From Mucilaginibacter flavus (GTDB lineage Bacteria; Bacteroidota; Bacteroidia; Sphingobacteriales; Sphingobacteriaceae), in assembly GCF_030409315.1 (NCBI RefSeq), contig NZ_JAUFPS010000041.1, positions 248,001 to 312,000 on the forward strand: a DNA stretch of 64,000 nt, read 5' to 3'. The notes under the pieces are model-generated. The model was not told where the DNA came from. It searched no databases and was given only the letters and a program-made list of their open reading frames with translations. Shown piece after piece: positions 1-8,110 of the stretch. The translations under genes and the position numbers were made by a program. Within the stretch, counting starts at the first letter, position 1, and each line of letters starts with the position of its first letter.

Positions 1-1
1 T

Positions 2-874
2 CGTAATCTGGTTAGGACCGGTATTATTGATCCTGCCAAAGCCCCGTTATCACCGCGTTTTAAAAACGAATTGAGTTGGGAAAATAATCCCGATAAAGAA
101 TGGGATGCTGCCGCTATGGCTGTACATGCTGCTATGATTGATAGGATGGATCAGGGCATTGGTCGCATTATTAAAGCTTTAAAGGATGCCGGTAAACTTG
201 ATAACACCCTCATTGTATTTTTGAGCGATAATGGTGCGAGTAATGAAAATTGCACTGCTTACGGCCCCGGCTTCGATCGCCCGGATCAAACCCGCACTGG
301 CGAAAAAATTGTTTACGATATGAAAAAGCAGGTATTGCCCGGTTTGGAAACTTCGTACGCTTCCATCGGTGCCCGCTGGGCCAATGTAGCCAACACGCCG
401 TACCGGTATTGGAAAGCCGAATCATATGAGGGAGGTGTGCATACACCGATGATTGCTTTTTGGCCTAAAGGGATTACCGTAAAAAACGGCAGTTTATCTA
501 ACCAGTTAGGTCACGTGAAAGATTTTATGGCCACGTTTGTTGAATTGGCTAAAGCCCAATACCCGCTTACCTACAAGGGGCATGCTGTGTTACCAACCCA
601 GGGTAAAAGCATCGCATCGTCATTTAAGGGTATTATCCGCCCCGATGAGGCTTTATTCAACGAACATTATGGCGCGCGCTATGTGCGGTATGATGGTTGG
701 AAAGCAGTATCACTATCAAATGATACCACCTGGAATTTATACCACATTAATGCCGATGAAACTGAAATTAATGATGTAGCTCATAAATATCCCGATAAAT
801 TAAACCGGATGGTTGGTATGTGGCACCAGTGGGCTGCTGCAAACAATGTATATCCTAAACCACATGGAAAATAA
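2..874 (+). CDS. Sulfatase (arylsulfatase family), C-terminal part
   Basis: The reading frame is open from the window edge, so the N-terminal part, including the formylglycine motif, lies outside. About 290 residues are visible. The motif FLSDNGA matches the conserved metal-binding Asp-Asn of alkaline-phosphatase-superfamily sulfatases, and YEGGVHTPMIAFWP matches the substrate-pocket segment. The C-terminus (VRYDGWKAVSL, then a WNLYHI segment) is the usual sulfatase end. It would hydrolyse sulfate esters, probably on a polysaccharide, in the periplasm or outside the cell. A second sulfatase starts 13 nt downstream, so the two are probably co-transcribed. The substrate cannot be read from the sequence. 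Confidence 0.92.
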   Translation, partial: RNLVRTGIIDPAKAPLSPRFKNELSWENNPDKEWDAAAMAVHAAMIDRMDQGIGRIIKALKDAGKLDNTLIVFLSDNGASNENCTAYGPGFDRPDQTRTGEKIVYDMKKQVLPGLETSYASIGARWANVANTPYRYWKAESYEGGVHTPMIAFWPKGITVKNGSLSNQLGHVKDFMATFVELAKAQYPLTYKGHAVLPTQGKSIASSFKGIIRPDEALFNEHYGARYVRYDGWKAVSLSNDTTWNLYHINADETEINDVAHKYPDKLNRMVGMWHQWAAANNVYPKPHGK

Positions 875-887
875 CAGTTTGGTAAAT

Positions 888-2273
888 ATGTATAAATCTA
901 AAATTCTCCTCAAGCTATCCCTTATTTTAACCGGGATAATACTCAGTGTGAATGCTTACTCGCAAAAAAGGCCAAACGTAATTTTTGTTTTGGCCGATGA
1001 TATGGGCTATTCAGATTTGAGCTGTTATGGCAACCCGGTTATTAAAACGCCTTTTTTGGATAAAATGGCGCAGAAAGGAGTGAGGGAAACTAACTACGTG
1101 GTATCAAGCCCATCGTGTACACCTTCGCGGGCGTCGTTGTTGACTGGTCGGTATGCATCCCGTATGAACCTGCCTTATCCAATTGCCCCTGGCTCAAAAT
1201 TAGGCTTGCCAGATCAGGAAGTAACCATTGCCGAGATGCTAAAAAGCGTAGGTTATAGAACTGCAATGATAGGCAAGTGGCATCTTGGCGATCATATGCC
1301 TTATAATCATCCCATGGCACAGGGTTTTGATTCATATTATGGTTTATTATACAGCCATGATTATCATGCACCGTATGTACAAAGCGATACCACGTTAAAG
1401 ATTTTCCGTAACCATAAGCCCGAGGTTATAAAACCCGCCGATTCCTCGTTAGTTGATCTGTATACTAAAGAGACTGTTAAGTTTATTAAACAACAGAAAA
1501 AAGACAAACCATTTTTTCTGTACCTGGCGCATAATATGCCGCATTTACCGGTGGCGTTTGCGTCGTCAAAAAAGAATAAAGGCCGGTCGGACGGAGGACA
1601 TTTGGGGGACGTGATAGAGCAACTGGATGCCAGTTTGGCCGAGATTTGGAAAGTGCTGGAAAAACAGGGTTTAGCCGATAATACCATTTTTATGTTTTCG
1701 AGCGATAACGGCCCATGGATAGAGTTTCCTTCACGCATGGAAGGTGATGGTGCTACCAAACACTGGGACGCAGGTACAGCGGGAGTCTTCCGCGGCAGCA
1801 AAGGCCAAAGCTATGAAGGTGGAGTGCGTGAGCCATTTATTGTGTACTGGAAAGGGCATACGCCTGTAAATGCTACCGTTACCAGCATGGTTAGCAACCT
1901 GGATGTACTGCCAACCCTTGCCCAATGGACAAACGCGCCGCTGCCCAAAGGCCGAACCCTCGATGGTCAATCCATATCTGACGTATTACTGGGCAAAGCG
2001 CCACGCCATCCAAAACACCGCGAAATTTATTATGTAAATAACGGCATTTGTGAGGCTGTAAGGCAGGGCGATTGGAAATACCGCGAAGTTAAAGCCGAAA
2101 ACAGCAGCGGTGGTATTTTAAGCAAACCACAGCAAACTGTAACCGAACTTTTTAACCTGTCATACGATCCGAGCGAACGCACCAACGTAATAAACGACTA
2201 TCCGGAGCTGGCAAAGCAGTTGAAGGTTTTGTTTGATAAATTTCCCGGGAATACGGAAAACGGAAGTCTTTAA
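888..2273 (+). CDS. Sulfatase, secreted, type I (formylglycine-dependent)
   Basis: Predicted 461 aa. The ATG at 888 is chosen because it begins a typical signal peptide (about residues 1-25, ending NAYSQ); the open frame extends further upstream but overlaps the preceding sulfatase. PNVIFVLADDMGYSD supplies the N-terminal metal ligands. CTPSR at about residue 77 is the C-x-P-S-R signature whose Cys is matured to formylglycine. GKWHLG and FSSDNGPW are further active-site motifs. No maturase gene is visible in the window. With the upstream sulfatase it forms a pair likely acting on sulfated glycans; the exact substrate is unknown. A strong hairpin terminator follows at 2289-2338. Confidence 0.95.
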   Translation: MYKSKILLKLSLILTGIILSVNAYSQKRPNVIFVLADDMGYSDLSCYGNPVIKTPFLDKMAQKGVRETNYVVSSPSCTPSRASLLTGRYASRMNLPYPIAPGSKLGLPDQEVTIAEMLKSVGYRTAMIGKWHLGDHMPYNHPMAQGFDSYYGLLYSHDYHAPYVQSDTTLKIFRNHKPEVIKPADSSLVDLYTKETVKFIKQQKKDKPFFLYLAHNMPHLPVAFASSKKNKGRSDGGHLGDVIEQLDASLAEIWKVLEKQGLADNTIFMFSSDNGPWIEFPSRMEGDGATKHWDAGTAGVFRGSKGQSYEGGVREPFIVYWKGHTPVNATVTSMVSNLDVLPTLAQWTNAPLPKGRTLDGQSISDVLLGKAPRHPKHREIYYVNNGICEAVRQGDWKYREVKAENSSGGILSKPQQTVTELFNLSYDPSERTNVINDYPELAKQLKVLFDKFPGNTENGSL

Positions 2274-2288
2274 TATTAAAGAGAGAAA

Positions 2289-2338
2289 AAATTATAAAAG
2301 AAAAGCCCCCGATTTCGAGGGCTTTTCTTTTATAATTT
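2289..2338. terminator. Bidirectional intrinsic terminator
   Basis: A perfect 20-bp inverted repeat (2289-2308 with 2319-2338) with a 10-nt loop, A-rich on one side and T-rich on the other. It sits between the convergent sulfatase and coiled-coil genes and overlaps the stop codon of the latter. Confidence 0.9.
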
Positions 2339-2620
2339 GTCAATTGCTTCCTGTTCACGCAGGGCGGCTATATTGTTTTTGTCGCTATAGCTTTCGGTTT
2401 GGCTGGCAAAGTCTTCCAGTATGGCCGCAATAGTGTCAAGGTTATCAGCAACACGCTGGTGCATTTCGGGCAGGTCTTTCTCCAGGCGTTTATCGCCAAG
2501 TTCTATATTATCAACCTCAATTTTGGCCAGTTTGGTTATAATGGCCTGTTGGCTGTTTTTCAAGTCTTCCAGTTCATGGACAATTTTTTCCATTAGTCCG
2601 AATCTCTTTAACTTATCCAT
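2330..2620 (-). CDS. Hypothetical small coiled-coil protein
   Basis: 96 aa, charged, predicted almost wholly helical, with heptad-like spacing in the first 60 residues (LKRFGLMEKIVHELEDLKN and following). No signal peptide, membrane segment or cysteine is present. I do not recognise the family. It stands alone, convergent with the sulfatase gene, and its stop codon lies within the shared terminator. The even codon use and the terminator arrangement support a real gene. No function is proposed. Confidence 0.6.
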   Translation of the reverse strand: MDKLKRFGLMEKIVHELEDLKNSQQAIITKLAKIEVDNIELGDKRLEKDLPEMHQRVADNLDTIAAILEDFASQTESYSDKNNIAALREQEAIDKL

Positions 2621-2720
2621 AGTAGTATGTTTTTTAATTTTTAGTATATAAGCTTAACTCCAAATAATAAAAATTGTTTAGCATTTGGATATTTCATCTA
2701 TAACTAATAATTTAGTTGAT

Positions 2721-3875
2721 ATGAAAAGCACCATCATCCTTGCCTTATTTATGTGTTTATTAACACCGGTTTTTGCGCAGCAATCTGTCAATGCCATCGA
2801 TGCTCAATTGTTAGATTATTACCAGAACCAGCGCTTCGCGGAAGCAACCGATCTGCTTAAAAAAACATATCCCGAACCTGTAACCGATGTGAAGGTGCTA
2901 AGTAAACTGGCTTATACATCTAACATGGCAGGTAAGCTGCCAGATGCCGAAGGGTATTACCAAAGGATTTATGCTATTGATTCTACAAATAACGGTGTTT
3001 TGTATAGTTTAGGATCAATCAACCTGCGTAGAGGCAATAACGCAAAGGCCGAAGTCTACTATAAAATTTTGGCGCAAAAGGACACTACTAACTTTTTGGT
3101 GTTTAAGCAGCTGGCTAAAATAGAACAGGATAAAAGTAATTATGAGGGTATGGTAGCTTACCTGCAAAAAGCCAATAAACTTAACCCGGCCGAGGCAGAT
3201 GTGGCATCCGACCTGAGCGATATGTACGTGAATTTGAAACTGCTTGACCAGGCCGAAAAAGTGTTGAGTATCGCCATTAGCACTGACCCCGAAAATATAG
3301 TATTGCTGCAAAGCCTGCTTAAATTAACTTATGCCGAAAAAAAATACGATGTGGTAAAAAGTACTTGTCTTAAACTGATAGCCGCAGGGGCCGAAAATGG
3401 AATGGTGTTAACCAAACTTGAATCGGCCTATTATAATTTAAAGGAGTACGAATGCAGTATTGACGCTTTTAAAAGAATCCCCGAAATCAATCAATCTGAA
3501 ACCAGTTACTATATCGCCGCGCTTGATTTTAAAATGCTTAAAGATCAATCGGCAGCTATAGAAAATATTGGCAAGGCAATTGAAGCCGGCATCTCGCCCA
3601 ATATAGCCGACTACTACGCCGAAATGGCTGATAGTTATGATATTAAAAAGAAATTTAAGGCCGCCATCTTCGCCTACCAAAAAGCTTTACAGTTTGATGA
3701 AAAGCCCCTTATTTATTACCTGATGGCTACCATGTATGACGACGAGATTAAAGACAAAAAACAGGCCGTGAAGTATTACAAAAAATTTATGAGCAGCAAA
3801 CTTACCGGCAAGCAACAAAAGTATGTGGCTTACGCGCAATCAAGGATAAAAGAATTATCCAATAAAGCTATCTGA
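2721..3875 (+). CDS. Secreted tetratricopeptide repeat protein
   Basis: 384 aa from the ATG at 2721, which begins a clear signal peptide (MKSTIILALFMCLLTPVFAQ); an in-frame start 36 nt upstream would bury it. The mature protein is a chain of about eight to ten 34-residue TPR-like helical pairs, for example the stretches around ANKLNPAEADVASDLSDMY and ISTDPENIVLLQSLLKL. Such proteins are usually periplasmic scaffolds for protein-protein contacts. No enzymatic domain is visible. It is convergent with ribE, only 3 nt separating the two stop codons. Confidence 0.85.
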   Translation: MKSTIILALFMCLLTPVFAQQSVNAIDAQLLDYYQNQRFAEATDLLKKTYPEPVTDVKVLSKLAYTSNMAGKLPDAEGYYQRIYAIDSTNNGVLYSLGSINLRRGNNAKAEVYYKILAQKDTTNFLVFKQLAKIEQDKSNYEGMVAYLQKANKLNPAEADVASDLSDMYVNLKLLDQAEKVLSIAISTDPENIVLLQSLLKLTYAEKKYDVVKSTCLKLIAAGAENGMVLTKLESAYYNLKEYECSIDAFKRIPEINQSETSYYIAALDFKMLKDQSAAIENIGKAIEAGISPNIADYYAEMADSYDIKKKFKAAIFAYQKALQFDEKPLIYYLMATMYDDEIKDKKQAVKYYKKFMSSKLTGKQQKYVAYAQSRIKELSNKAI

Positions 3876-3878
3876 TGC

Positions 3879-4463
3879 TTAACGATTTATTAAACGGGCC
3901 ACGTATTTCCCAATAATGTCAAATTCCAGGTTCACCACCGAGCCTTCAGTTACATTATGGAGGTTGGTATGCTCAAAGGTATACGGAATAATGGCTACAG
4001 AAAAGCTATTGGCCTTTGAATTTACAACAGTAAGACTAATACCATTTACGCAAATAGAACCTTTTTCGACAGTTACGTTGCCATTTGCGGCATCGTATTC
4101 AAAGGTGTACTCCCAGCTGCCGTCTAAAGTTTTAAATGCCGTGCATACGGCGGTTTGGTCTACATGACCCTGTACAATGTGCCCATCAAGGCGGGCGTTC
4201 ATTTGCATACAGCGTTCCAGGTTTACCGGTTCGCCAACTTTAAGGTGGCCAAGGCTGGTTTTATTGAGGGTTTCTTCAATGGCGGTAACGGTATGGAAAC
4301 CATCGCCAAGGGCTATAACGGTTAAGCAAACACCATTGTGTGCAACCGATTGATCGATTTTTAACTCGTGCGCAATGGCCGATTCGACCGTGATATGTAA
4401 ATTCCCCTGATCGTGTTTCAGATCGGTTATTTTTCCTAAAGTTTCTATTATTCCTGTAAACAT
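3879..4463 (-). CDS. ribE: Riboflavin synthase, alpha chain
   Basis: 194 aa, slightly short of the usual 200-220. It begins MFTGIIETLG, the hallmark N-terminus, and consists of two homologous lumazine-binding barrels: residues 1-~95 with SVAHNGVCLTV, and ~96-190 with KGSICVNGISLTV. The enzyme dismutates two 6,7-dimethyl-8-ribityllumazine molecules to riboflavin and a pyrimidinedione as a cytosolic trimer. It is monocistronic here, not next to other rib genes. The ATG at 4463 is directly supported by the conserved start. Confidence 0.96.
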   Translation of the reverse strand: MFTGIIETLGKITDLKHDQGNLHITVESAIAHELKIDQSVAHNGVCLTVIALGDGFHTVTAIEETLNKTSLGHLKVGEPVNLERCMQMNARLDGHIVQGHVDQTAVCTAFKTLDGSWEYTFEYDAANGNVTVEKGSICVNGISLTVVNSKANSFSVAIIPYTFEHTNLHNVTEGSVVNLEFDIIGKYVARLINR

Positions 4464-4548
4464 GAAGCTTGCTAATCCTTAAGTAGACGAATTTTTGATG
4501 AGCAAAGCTAAAATATTACCGCGGCATGTTTGTCAGCCGGGGATTAAA

Positions 4549-5046
4549 TTATTTGAAATTGCTGGCCAGATCAAAGCGTTTGTTTCGTAAATCTTTACCA
4601 CCTTCGATAACCGATTTAAGATTAGCGAGGTAAAATACCCAGCCGGTTTGGCATTGCACATACAGGTTTTTAGCAGGGTCGCTTTCTTCGGGAATGTTTT
4701 CCTGGGTAAGCTCAACAACAGTTAAGCCCAGTTTGGTTTGAATATCGACGGTTACAACGCTGCCGCCCGAGAATGTGAACTTGAGCAAATCGGTGCCGTT
4801 ATTTTCCAGTACCTGGCCGTTTTCAAAGCTGTTATCATCATAGCCATGCCAATACCAGATATAGGTGTCTTCTTTTTTTATAAATTCTTCCTTATCCCGT
4901 AACCTGCCTGCTATGGCAAAAAAATCGGCTTTGCGTAAAAACCAGCTTTCTAAACCTGCCGGCGTAGCCCAGGCTTCATAAATGCTGCGTACATCGGTAT
5001 CAAAATCGGCAGTAAGTTTAAATTTACTCCATCTTTCGTCGGCCAT
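4549..5046 (-). CDS. SRPBCC (AHSA1/START-like) domain protein
   Basis: 165 aa from the ATG at 5046 (MADERWSKFKL). The frame extends 14 codons upstream, but that extension does not look like the family. The pattern of N-terminal strand (FKLTADFDTDVRSIYEAWATPAGLESWFL), Gly-rich middle strands and long C-terminal helix (CQTGWVFYLANLKSVIEGG) fits the helix-grip fold of activator-of-Hsp90-like proteins. Members bind small hydrophobic ligands; this one's ligand is unknown. It is divergent from the Nudix gene across 83 bp. Confidence 0.85.
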   Translation of the reverse strand: MADERWSKFKLTADFDTDVRSIYEAWATPAGLESWFLRKADFFAIAGRLRDKEEFIKKEDTYIWYWHGYDDNSFENGQVLENNGTDLLKFTFSGGSVVTVDIQTKLGLTVVELTQENIPEESDPAKNLYVQCQTGWVFYLANLKSVIEGGKDLRNKRFDLASNFK

Positions 5047-5129
5047 AGTTATATTTTTTAGGATTTGGGTTCGATATAAAAATAACAAATATTAATTATG
5101 CTTGTATTAACAGTAACTAAAATTTAACC

Positions 5130-5582
5130 ATGCCCAAACAAAGCGCCGGGATTCTCCTGTATCGAAAAGTTGATAGCCAATTACAGGTGTTCCTGGTACA
5201 TCCGGGCGGCCCATTCTGGAAAAATAAAGATGAGGGCAGCTGGTCTGTTCCCAAAGGAGAGTATGAAGACGATGAAGAACCTTTGGATGCAGCCAGGCGA
5301 GAGTTTTATGAAGAAACCGGGCATTATATAGTTGGCGATTTTAGAGCGCTATTACCCGTTAAACAAAAAAGCGGTAAAATTATACACGCCTGGGCGGTGG
5401 AGGGTGATATAGACCAGCATCAAATTAAAAGCAATTTGTTTGAAATGGAGTGGCCCCCAAAATCGGGCAAAAAGCAATCCTTTGCCGAGGTGGATAGGGG
5501 AGACTGGTTTACTATTGAGCAAGCCAAAATAAAAATGAATGTGGCGCAGGTGGCATTGTTGGAAGAATTAGTGCGCTGTTAA
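5130..5582 (+). CDS. Nudix hydrolase
   Basis: 150 aa with a complete Nudix box at about residues 43-65: G-x5-E-x7-REFYEETG fits the G-x5-E-x7-REUxEExGU signature that binds Mg2+ and cleaves nucleoside diphosphates linked to another moiety. MPKQSAGILLYRK and the VHPGGPFWKNKDEGSWSVPKGE stretch resemble the diadenosine-polyphosphate / NDP-type subfamily (bis(5'-nucleosyl)-tetraphosphatase-like), but substrate cannot be fixed from sequence. Cytosolic. A perfect 12-bp inverted repeat lies about 60 nt downstream. Confidence 0.92.
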   Translation: MPKQSAGILLYRKVDSQLQVFLVHPGGPFWKNKDEGSWSVPKGEYEDDEEPLDAARREFYEETGHYIVGDFRALLPVKQKSGKIIHAWAVEGDIDQHQIKSNLFEMEWPPKSGKKQSFAEVDRGDWFTIEQAKIKMNVAQVALLEELVRC

Positions 5583-5641
5583 AGGCCTATGAAGTTTTCG
5601 AAACGTTGTAGCTTGAGATATAAAAACGCTTGTGCCCTGCA

Positions 5642-5667
5642 GCAGCTTTAGGTTTACCTAAAGCTGC
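5642..5667. other. Perfect inverted repeat, 12-bp arms with 2-nt spacer
   Basis: GCAGCTTTAGGT (5642-5653) faces its exact complement at 5656-5667. It lies after the Nudix gene and just before a likely -7 promoter element, so it could be a terminator hairpin or an operator. There is no long T-tract, which slightly favours the operator reading. Confidence 0.5.
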
Positions 5668-5677
5668 AAAATTTTCG

Positions 5678-5685
5678 TATATTTG
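5678..5685 (+). promoter_or_regulatory. Candidate -7 promoter element (TATATTTG) with long leader
   Basis: Fits the Bacteroidota TAnnTTTG -7 consensus. Transcription starting a few bases later would give a leader of about 210 nt before the small basic protein at 5906. The 5690-5905 stretch has no open frame but several short complementary segments (for example CCCGG near 5785 and CCGGG near 5868). A convincing -33 box is not seen. Confidence 0.4.
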
Positions 5686-5905
5686 CATAACAAACGGAAA
5701 TTTATAGCTATTTCCTCATAGCCATCCACTCGTCAATTGTTATTGATCAGGTTTCATTTTATCCCCGCTGATACCGTTGCTGCCCGGAATTAATTGATGT
5801 ATCCTCTTCATATATTACCCGATACCGAACGTTAGTTCCGTTGATTTTGATTGATTGTGGTGAGTACCGGGAAAAGCGCATTGTTTAACTAAATTTTGAT
5901 AAAAC

Positions 5906-6094
5906 ATGGCTAAATCGCAAGCAACTTTCATGAAAAAACAACTCGAAAAAAATCGTCAGAAAAAGAAGGAAGATAAAGAGCAGCGTAAATTAGAGCGTCA
6001 GCAAAATGGTGGCGGTGGCGATCTGGAAAGCATGATGGCTTACGTTAATGAATTTGGCGAAATTGTATCTACCCCTCCCGAAAAGAAAGCATAA
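5906..6094 (+). CDS. Small basic protein resembling the N-terminal extension of Bacteroidota cold-shock proteins
   Basis: 62 aa. It starts MAKSQATFMKKQLEKNRQKK, continues as a Lys/Arg/Glu-rich helix and ends SMMAYVNEFGEIVSTPPEKK. From memory of the family, Bacteroidota cold-shock proteins of about 150 aa begin with the same basic helix and an (M/L)AYVDE-G-x(4)-TPP segment and then carry the RNA-binding cold-shock domain. Here translation stops right after TPPEKK and no cold-shock domain follows in any frame before 6300. It is therefore a stand-alone version of that tail, likely nucleic-acid binding by charge. A hairpin terminator follows. Confidence 0.75.
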   Translation: MAKSQATFMKKQLEKNRQKKKEDKEQRKLERQQNGGGGDLESMMAYVNEFGEIVSTPPEKKA

Positions 6095-6115
6095 TTTCTT
6101 TTCGCTTTACAATAT

Positions 6116-6149
6116 TATGTAGTGTGGCAATTGAATGGTACACTACATA
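6116..6149 (+). terminator. Hairpin after the small basic protein
   Basis: Perfect 10-bp stem (6116-6125 with 6140-6149), 14-nt loop. It lies 22 nt after the stop codon. No strong T-tract follows, so termination efficiency is uncertain. Confidence 0.6.
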
Positions 6150-6302
6150 ACAAATTGTAATTTTCATACAACATATACAGTTGTATCATTTTTAAGCATC
6201 GTATGTTTGAGGATGCTTAATTCTATTTAAAATTCTGCACTTTGTGATTGAACCTTTTTGATTTTTAATTGTCATACATCAAAGTTGACAACTAAAAATC
6301 CT

Positions 6303-6794
6303 ATGAAAATTAACTTATACCTCATGTTGGCAGTGGGAATGATGGCATCATGCGCCGGAAACGGTAATAACAGTACCGATGACACATCCGGTACAAAAAT
6401 TGCGCCGGCAGATACACAACTTAGCAGCGCGCCCGGCACACCGGCTGTGAACATGCAGTACTGCTTTTTTCACACAGACGGCACTCAAGCCCAGGATACA
6501 ACAAAAGTAAGCATGCTTATTAATGATGATAAAGTTACCGGCAACATGCAATGGCTTCCTAAGGAAAAAGATGCCCGAAAAGGCACATTAACGGGCACCC
6601 TTGCCGGTAATGCCATTAAAGCCCTATGGACTTTTAACCAGGAAGGCAAACCAGATACTATGACTGTAGAGTTTCAGTTACGGGGTAACGCGCTTGCTCA
6701 AAAGCCCTATAAATACGAGACCAAAACAGGTAAAGAGCAAACTGATGCCGCGGCAGATTATAAAGTGATTTACAATATGACTAATTGTAAGTAA
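6303..6794 (+). CDS. Hypothetical lipoprotein
   Basis: 163 aa from the ATG at 6303. It opens MKINLYLMLAVGMMASC, a lipoprotein signal with Cys at residue 17, followed by a Ser/Thr/Asn-rich linker (GNGNNSTDDTSG). The mature part (YCFFHTDGTQAQDTTKVSMLI, GTLTGTLAGNAIKALWTFNQEG) looks like a small beta-rich domain. I recognise it only as a Bacteroidota lipoprotein of unknown function. A 15-codon upstream extension is rejected because it would place residues before the signal peptide. Confidence 0.75.
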   Translation: MKINLYLMLAVGMMASCAGNGNNSTDDTSGTKIAPADTQLSSAPGTPAVNMQYCFFHTDGTQAQDTTKVSMLINDDKVTGNMQWLPKEKDARKGTLTGTLAGNAIKALWTFNQEGKPDTMTVEFQLRGNALAQKPYKYETKTGKEQTDAAADYKVIYNMTNCK

Positions 6795-6826
6795 TTTTTT
6801 AAATTAGATTAAAATATATCCGAAGA

Positions 6827-7024
6827 ATGAAAACCAGGGACACCAGTATATTATACCTCGTATTAGGTTTGTACACTTTAATGATCAGTTGGCATTATAA
6901 CCATTCGCCAATTTTATTATTGATCCATTACCTCATGTGGCCGGTTTATCTCATCTACGAATTGCTGATAGGGCATCTTGCACATGGCCTTTGGAAAACT
7001 ATACCACTATCGTACTTTAATTAA
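6827..7024 (+). CDS. Small membrane protein
   Basis: 65 aa. Two hydrophobic stretches (about residues 8-22 and 28-50) predict two membrane passes separated by HYNHSP. It starts 32 nt after the lipoprotein and is likely in the same transcript, ending at the hairpin at 7056-7084. Family not recognised. Codon use is ordinary for the region, which supports expression. Confidence 0.55.
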   Translation: MKTRDTSILYLVLGLYTLMISWHYNHSPILLLIHYLMWPVYLIYELLIGHLAHGLWKTIPLSYFN

Positions 7025-7055
7025 AGTAACATTAAAATAAAAATAACGCTATTCA

Positions 7056-7084
7056 AAAGTCCCGGCCAATAAAGTCGGGGCTTT
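7056..7084 (+). terminator. Intrinsic terminator
   Basis: An 11-bp stem including G-U pairs (7056-7066 with 7074-7084), followed by a short T-rich run. It ends the lipoprotein / small membrane protein unit. Confidence 0.7.
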
Positions 7085-7139
7085 CTGTTTGGGTATTGTT
7101 GTAATGGGAAGTAAACTATATCCTTTATTCAGTTTCAAC

Positions 7140-7176
7140 AAAAAGGTGTGGTAAATTTTAACTACCACACCTTTTT
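7140..7176. terminator. Bidirectional intrinsic terminator
   Basis: Perfect 14-bp stem (7140-7153 with 7163-7176) with A5 and T5 flanks. It ends immediately before the stop codon of the YbjQ-family gene on the minus strand and so probably serves that gene. Confidence 0.88.
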
Positions 7177-7178
7177 AT

Positions 7179-7508
7179 TTATACTTTTTCAACTACAACA
7201 GCTGTACCATACGCCAGCACTTCGGTGATGCCCTGCATTACTTCATTGGCATCGTAACGCATATTGATGATGGCGTTGGCACCAATTGCCTGCGCGTGCT
7301 GAATCAATAATTGATAAGCTTCTTCGCGGGCATTTTCGCAAAGCTCTACATAAATAGAAAGCCGACCGCCAAAAAGCGACTGAAAACCTCCTGCTATGTT
7401 GCCCAGTGCGCTGCGGCTGCGTACGGTAATACCTCTAACAACGCCTAAATGCTTAACAACACGATAGCCATCTAAGCCGGTGCTGGTTGTAATAAGTGAT
7501 GTATCCAT
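7179..7508 (-). CDS. YbjQ family protein
   Basis: 109 aa, normal length for the YbjQ / UPF0145 family (a pentameric heavy-metal-binding-like fold). Recognised by LDGYRVVKHLGVVRGITVRSR, the GGRLSIYVELCENAREEA helix, and the end segment GANAIINMRYDANEV...EVLAYGTAVVVE. The function of the family is not established. Monocistronic, with its own terminator at 7140-7176. Confidence 0.93.
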   Translation of the reverse strand: MDTSLITTSTGLDGYRVVKHLGVVRGITVRSRSALGNIAGGFQSLFGGRLSIYVELCENAREEAYQLLIQHAQAIGANAIINMRYDANEVMQGITEVLAYGTAVVVEKV

Positions 7509-7640
7509 TTTAAAATTGATTAATTAATATTTAGAGTATTGATCACATTAAATGTTACTAATAAATTATTACAGCTTAACACGGTAATAGTTGGTGCTGG
7601 CTATCTTAATCGGCTGTTTTTAAGCAAGCTGTTGCATTGC

Positions 7641-7922
7641 TTATTTGTATTTGCACAAATAAGAAGTTTGCACATGGGTTTTTACCTTAAATGAGGTATT
7701 TGCTTCAACCTCAAATGATTGTCCGCCTAAGTATGACTGCCATTCGCTTTCGCCGGGTAGCAGGGCATCCAACTGGCCTTCAATAACGGTCATAGTTTCG
7801 TGGCTTGATGTGCCAAATTCATATTCGCCTTTTTCAATTACACCAATAGTGCTTTTACCTTCGGCACTCGTATATCCCAGTGATTTTACCGAGCCTTCAA
7901 AATATTCGTTTACGTTAATCAT
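7641..7922 (-). CDS. ppnP: Pyrimidine/purine nucleoside phosphorylase
   Basis: 93 aa, the usual length for the PpnP (formerly DUF1255/YaiE) cupin family, which phosphorolyses several nucleosides to base plus ribose 1-phosphate. Typical features are the N-terminal NVNEYFEGSVKSLGY, GVIEKGEYEFGTSSHETMTV, GQLDALLPG and the end FKVKTHVQTSYLCKY. Cytosolic nucleoside salvage. Monocistronic. The start is fixed by the conserved N-terminus. Confidence 0.93.
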   Translation of the reverse strand: MINVNEYFEGSVKSLGYTSAEGKSTIGVIEKGEYEFGTSSHETMTVIEGQLDALLPGESEWQSYLGGQSFEVEANTSFKVKTHVQTSYLCKYK

Positions 7923-8110
7923 GTTTATAATTTATGCGCCTAAGATGCCTAAATAAAATCAATGTTGCCAAAATATCAACATGAATTATGCAAGCCCTCA
8001 ATTGCCGAATGTTAAAATATGTGAAAAAATTAACTTTGGTTGTAATTATTAATTCGCAAAGAGCGTTATTTGCAGTAAATATGCAAAGTGCATTTGCACA
8101 AACTTTATAT

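Noticed and set aside
1090..1970. Long minus-strand frames inside the sulfatase gene
   Set aside because: Antisense shadows of a high-GC third-position coding frame; no family match.
2..2273. Polysaccharide utilisation locus
   Set aside because: Two sulfatases alone; no SusC/SusD pair or regulator is seen in this window, though it may lie beyond the left edge.
5690..5905. 6S or other known small RNA in the long leader
   Set aside because: No clear long-stem or known motif could be traced by eye; kept only as a leader.
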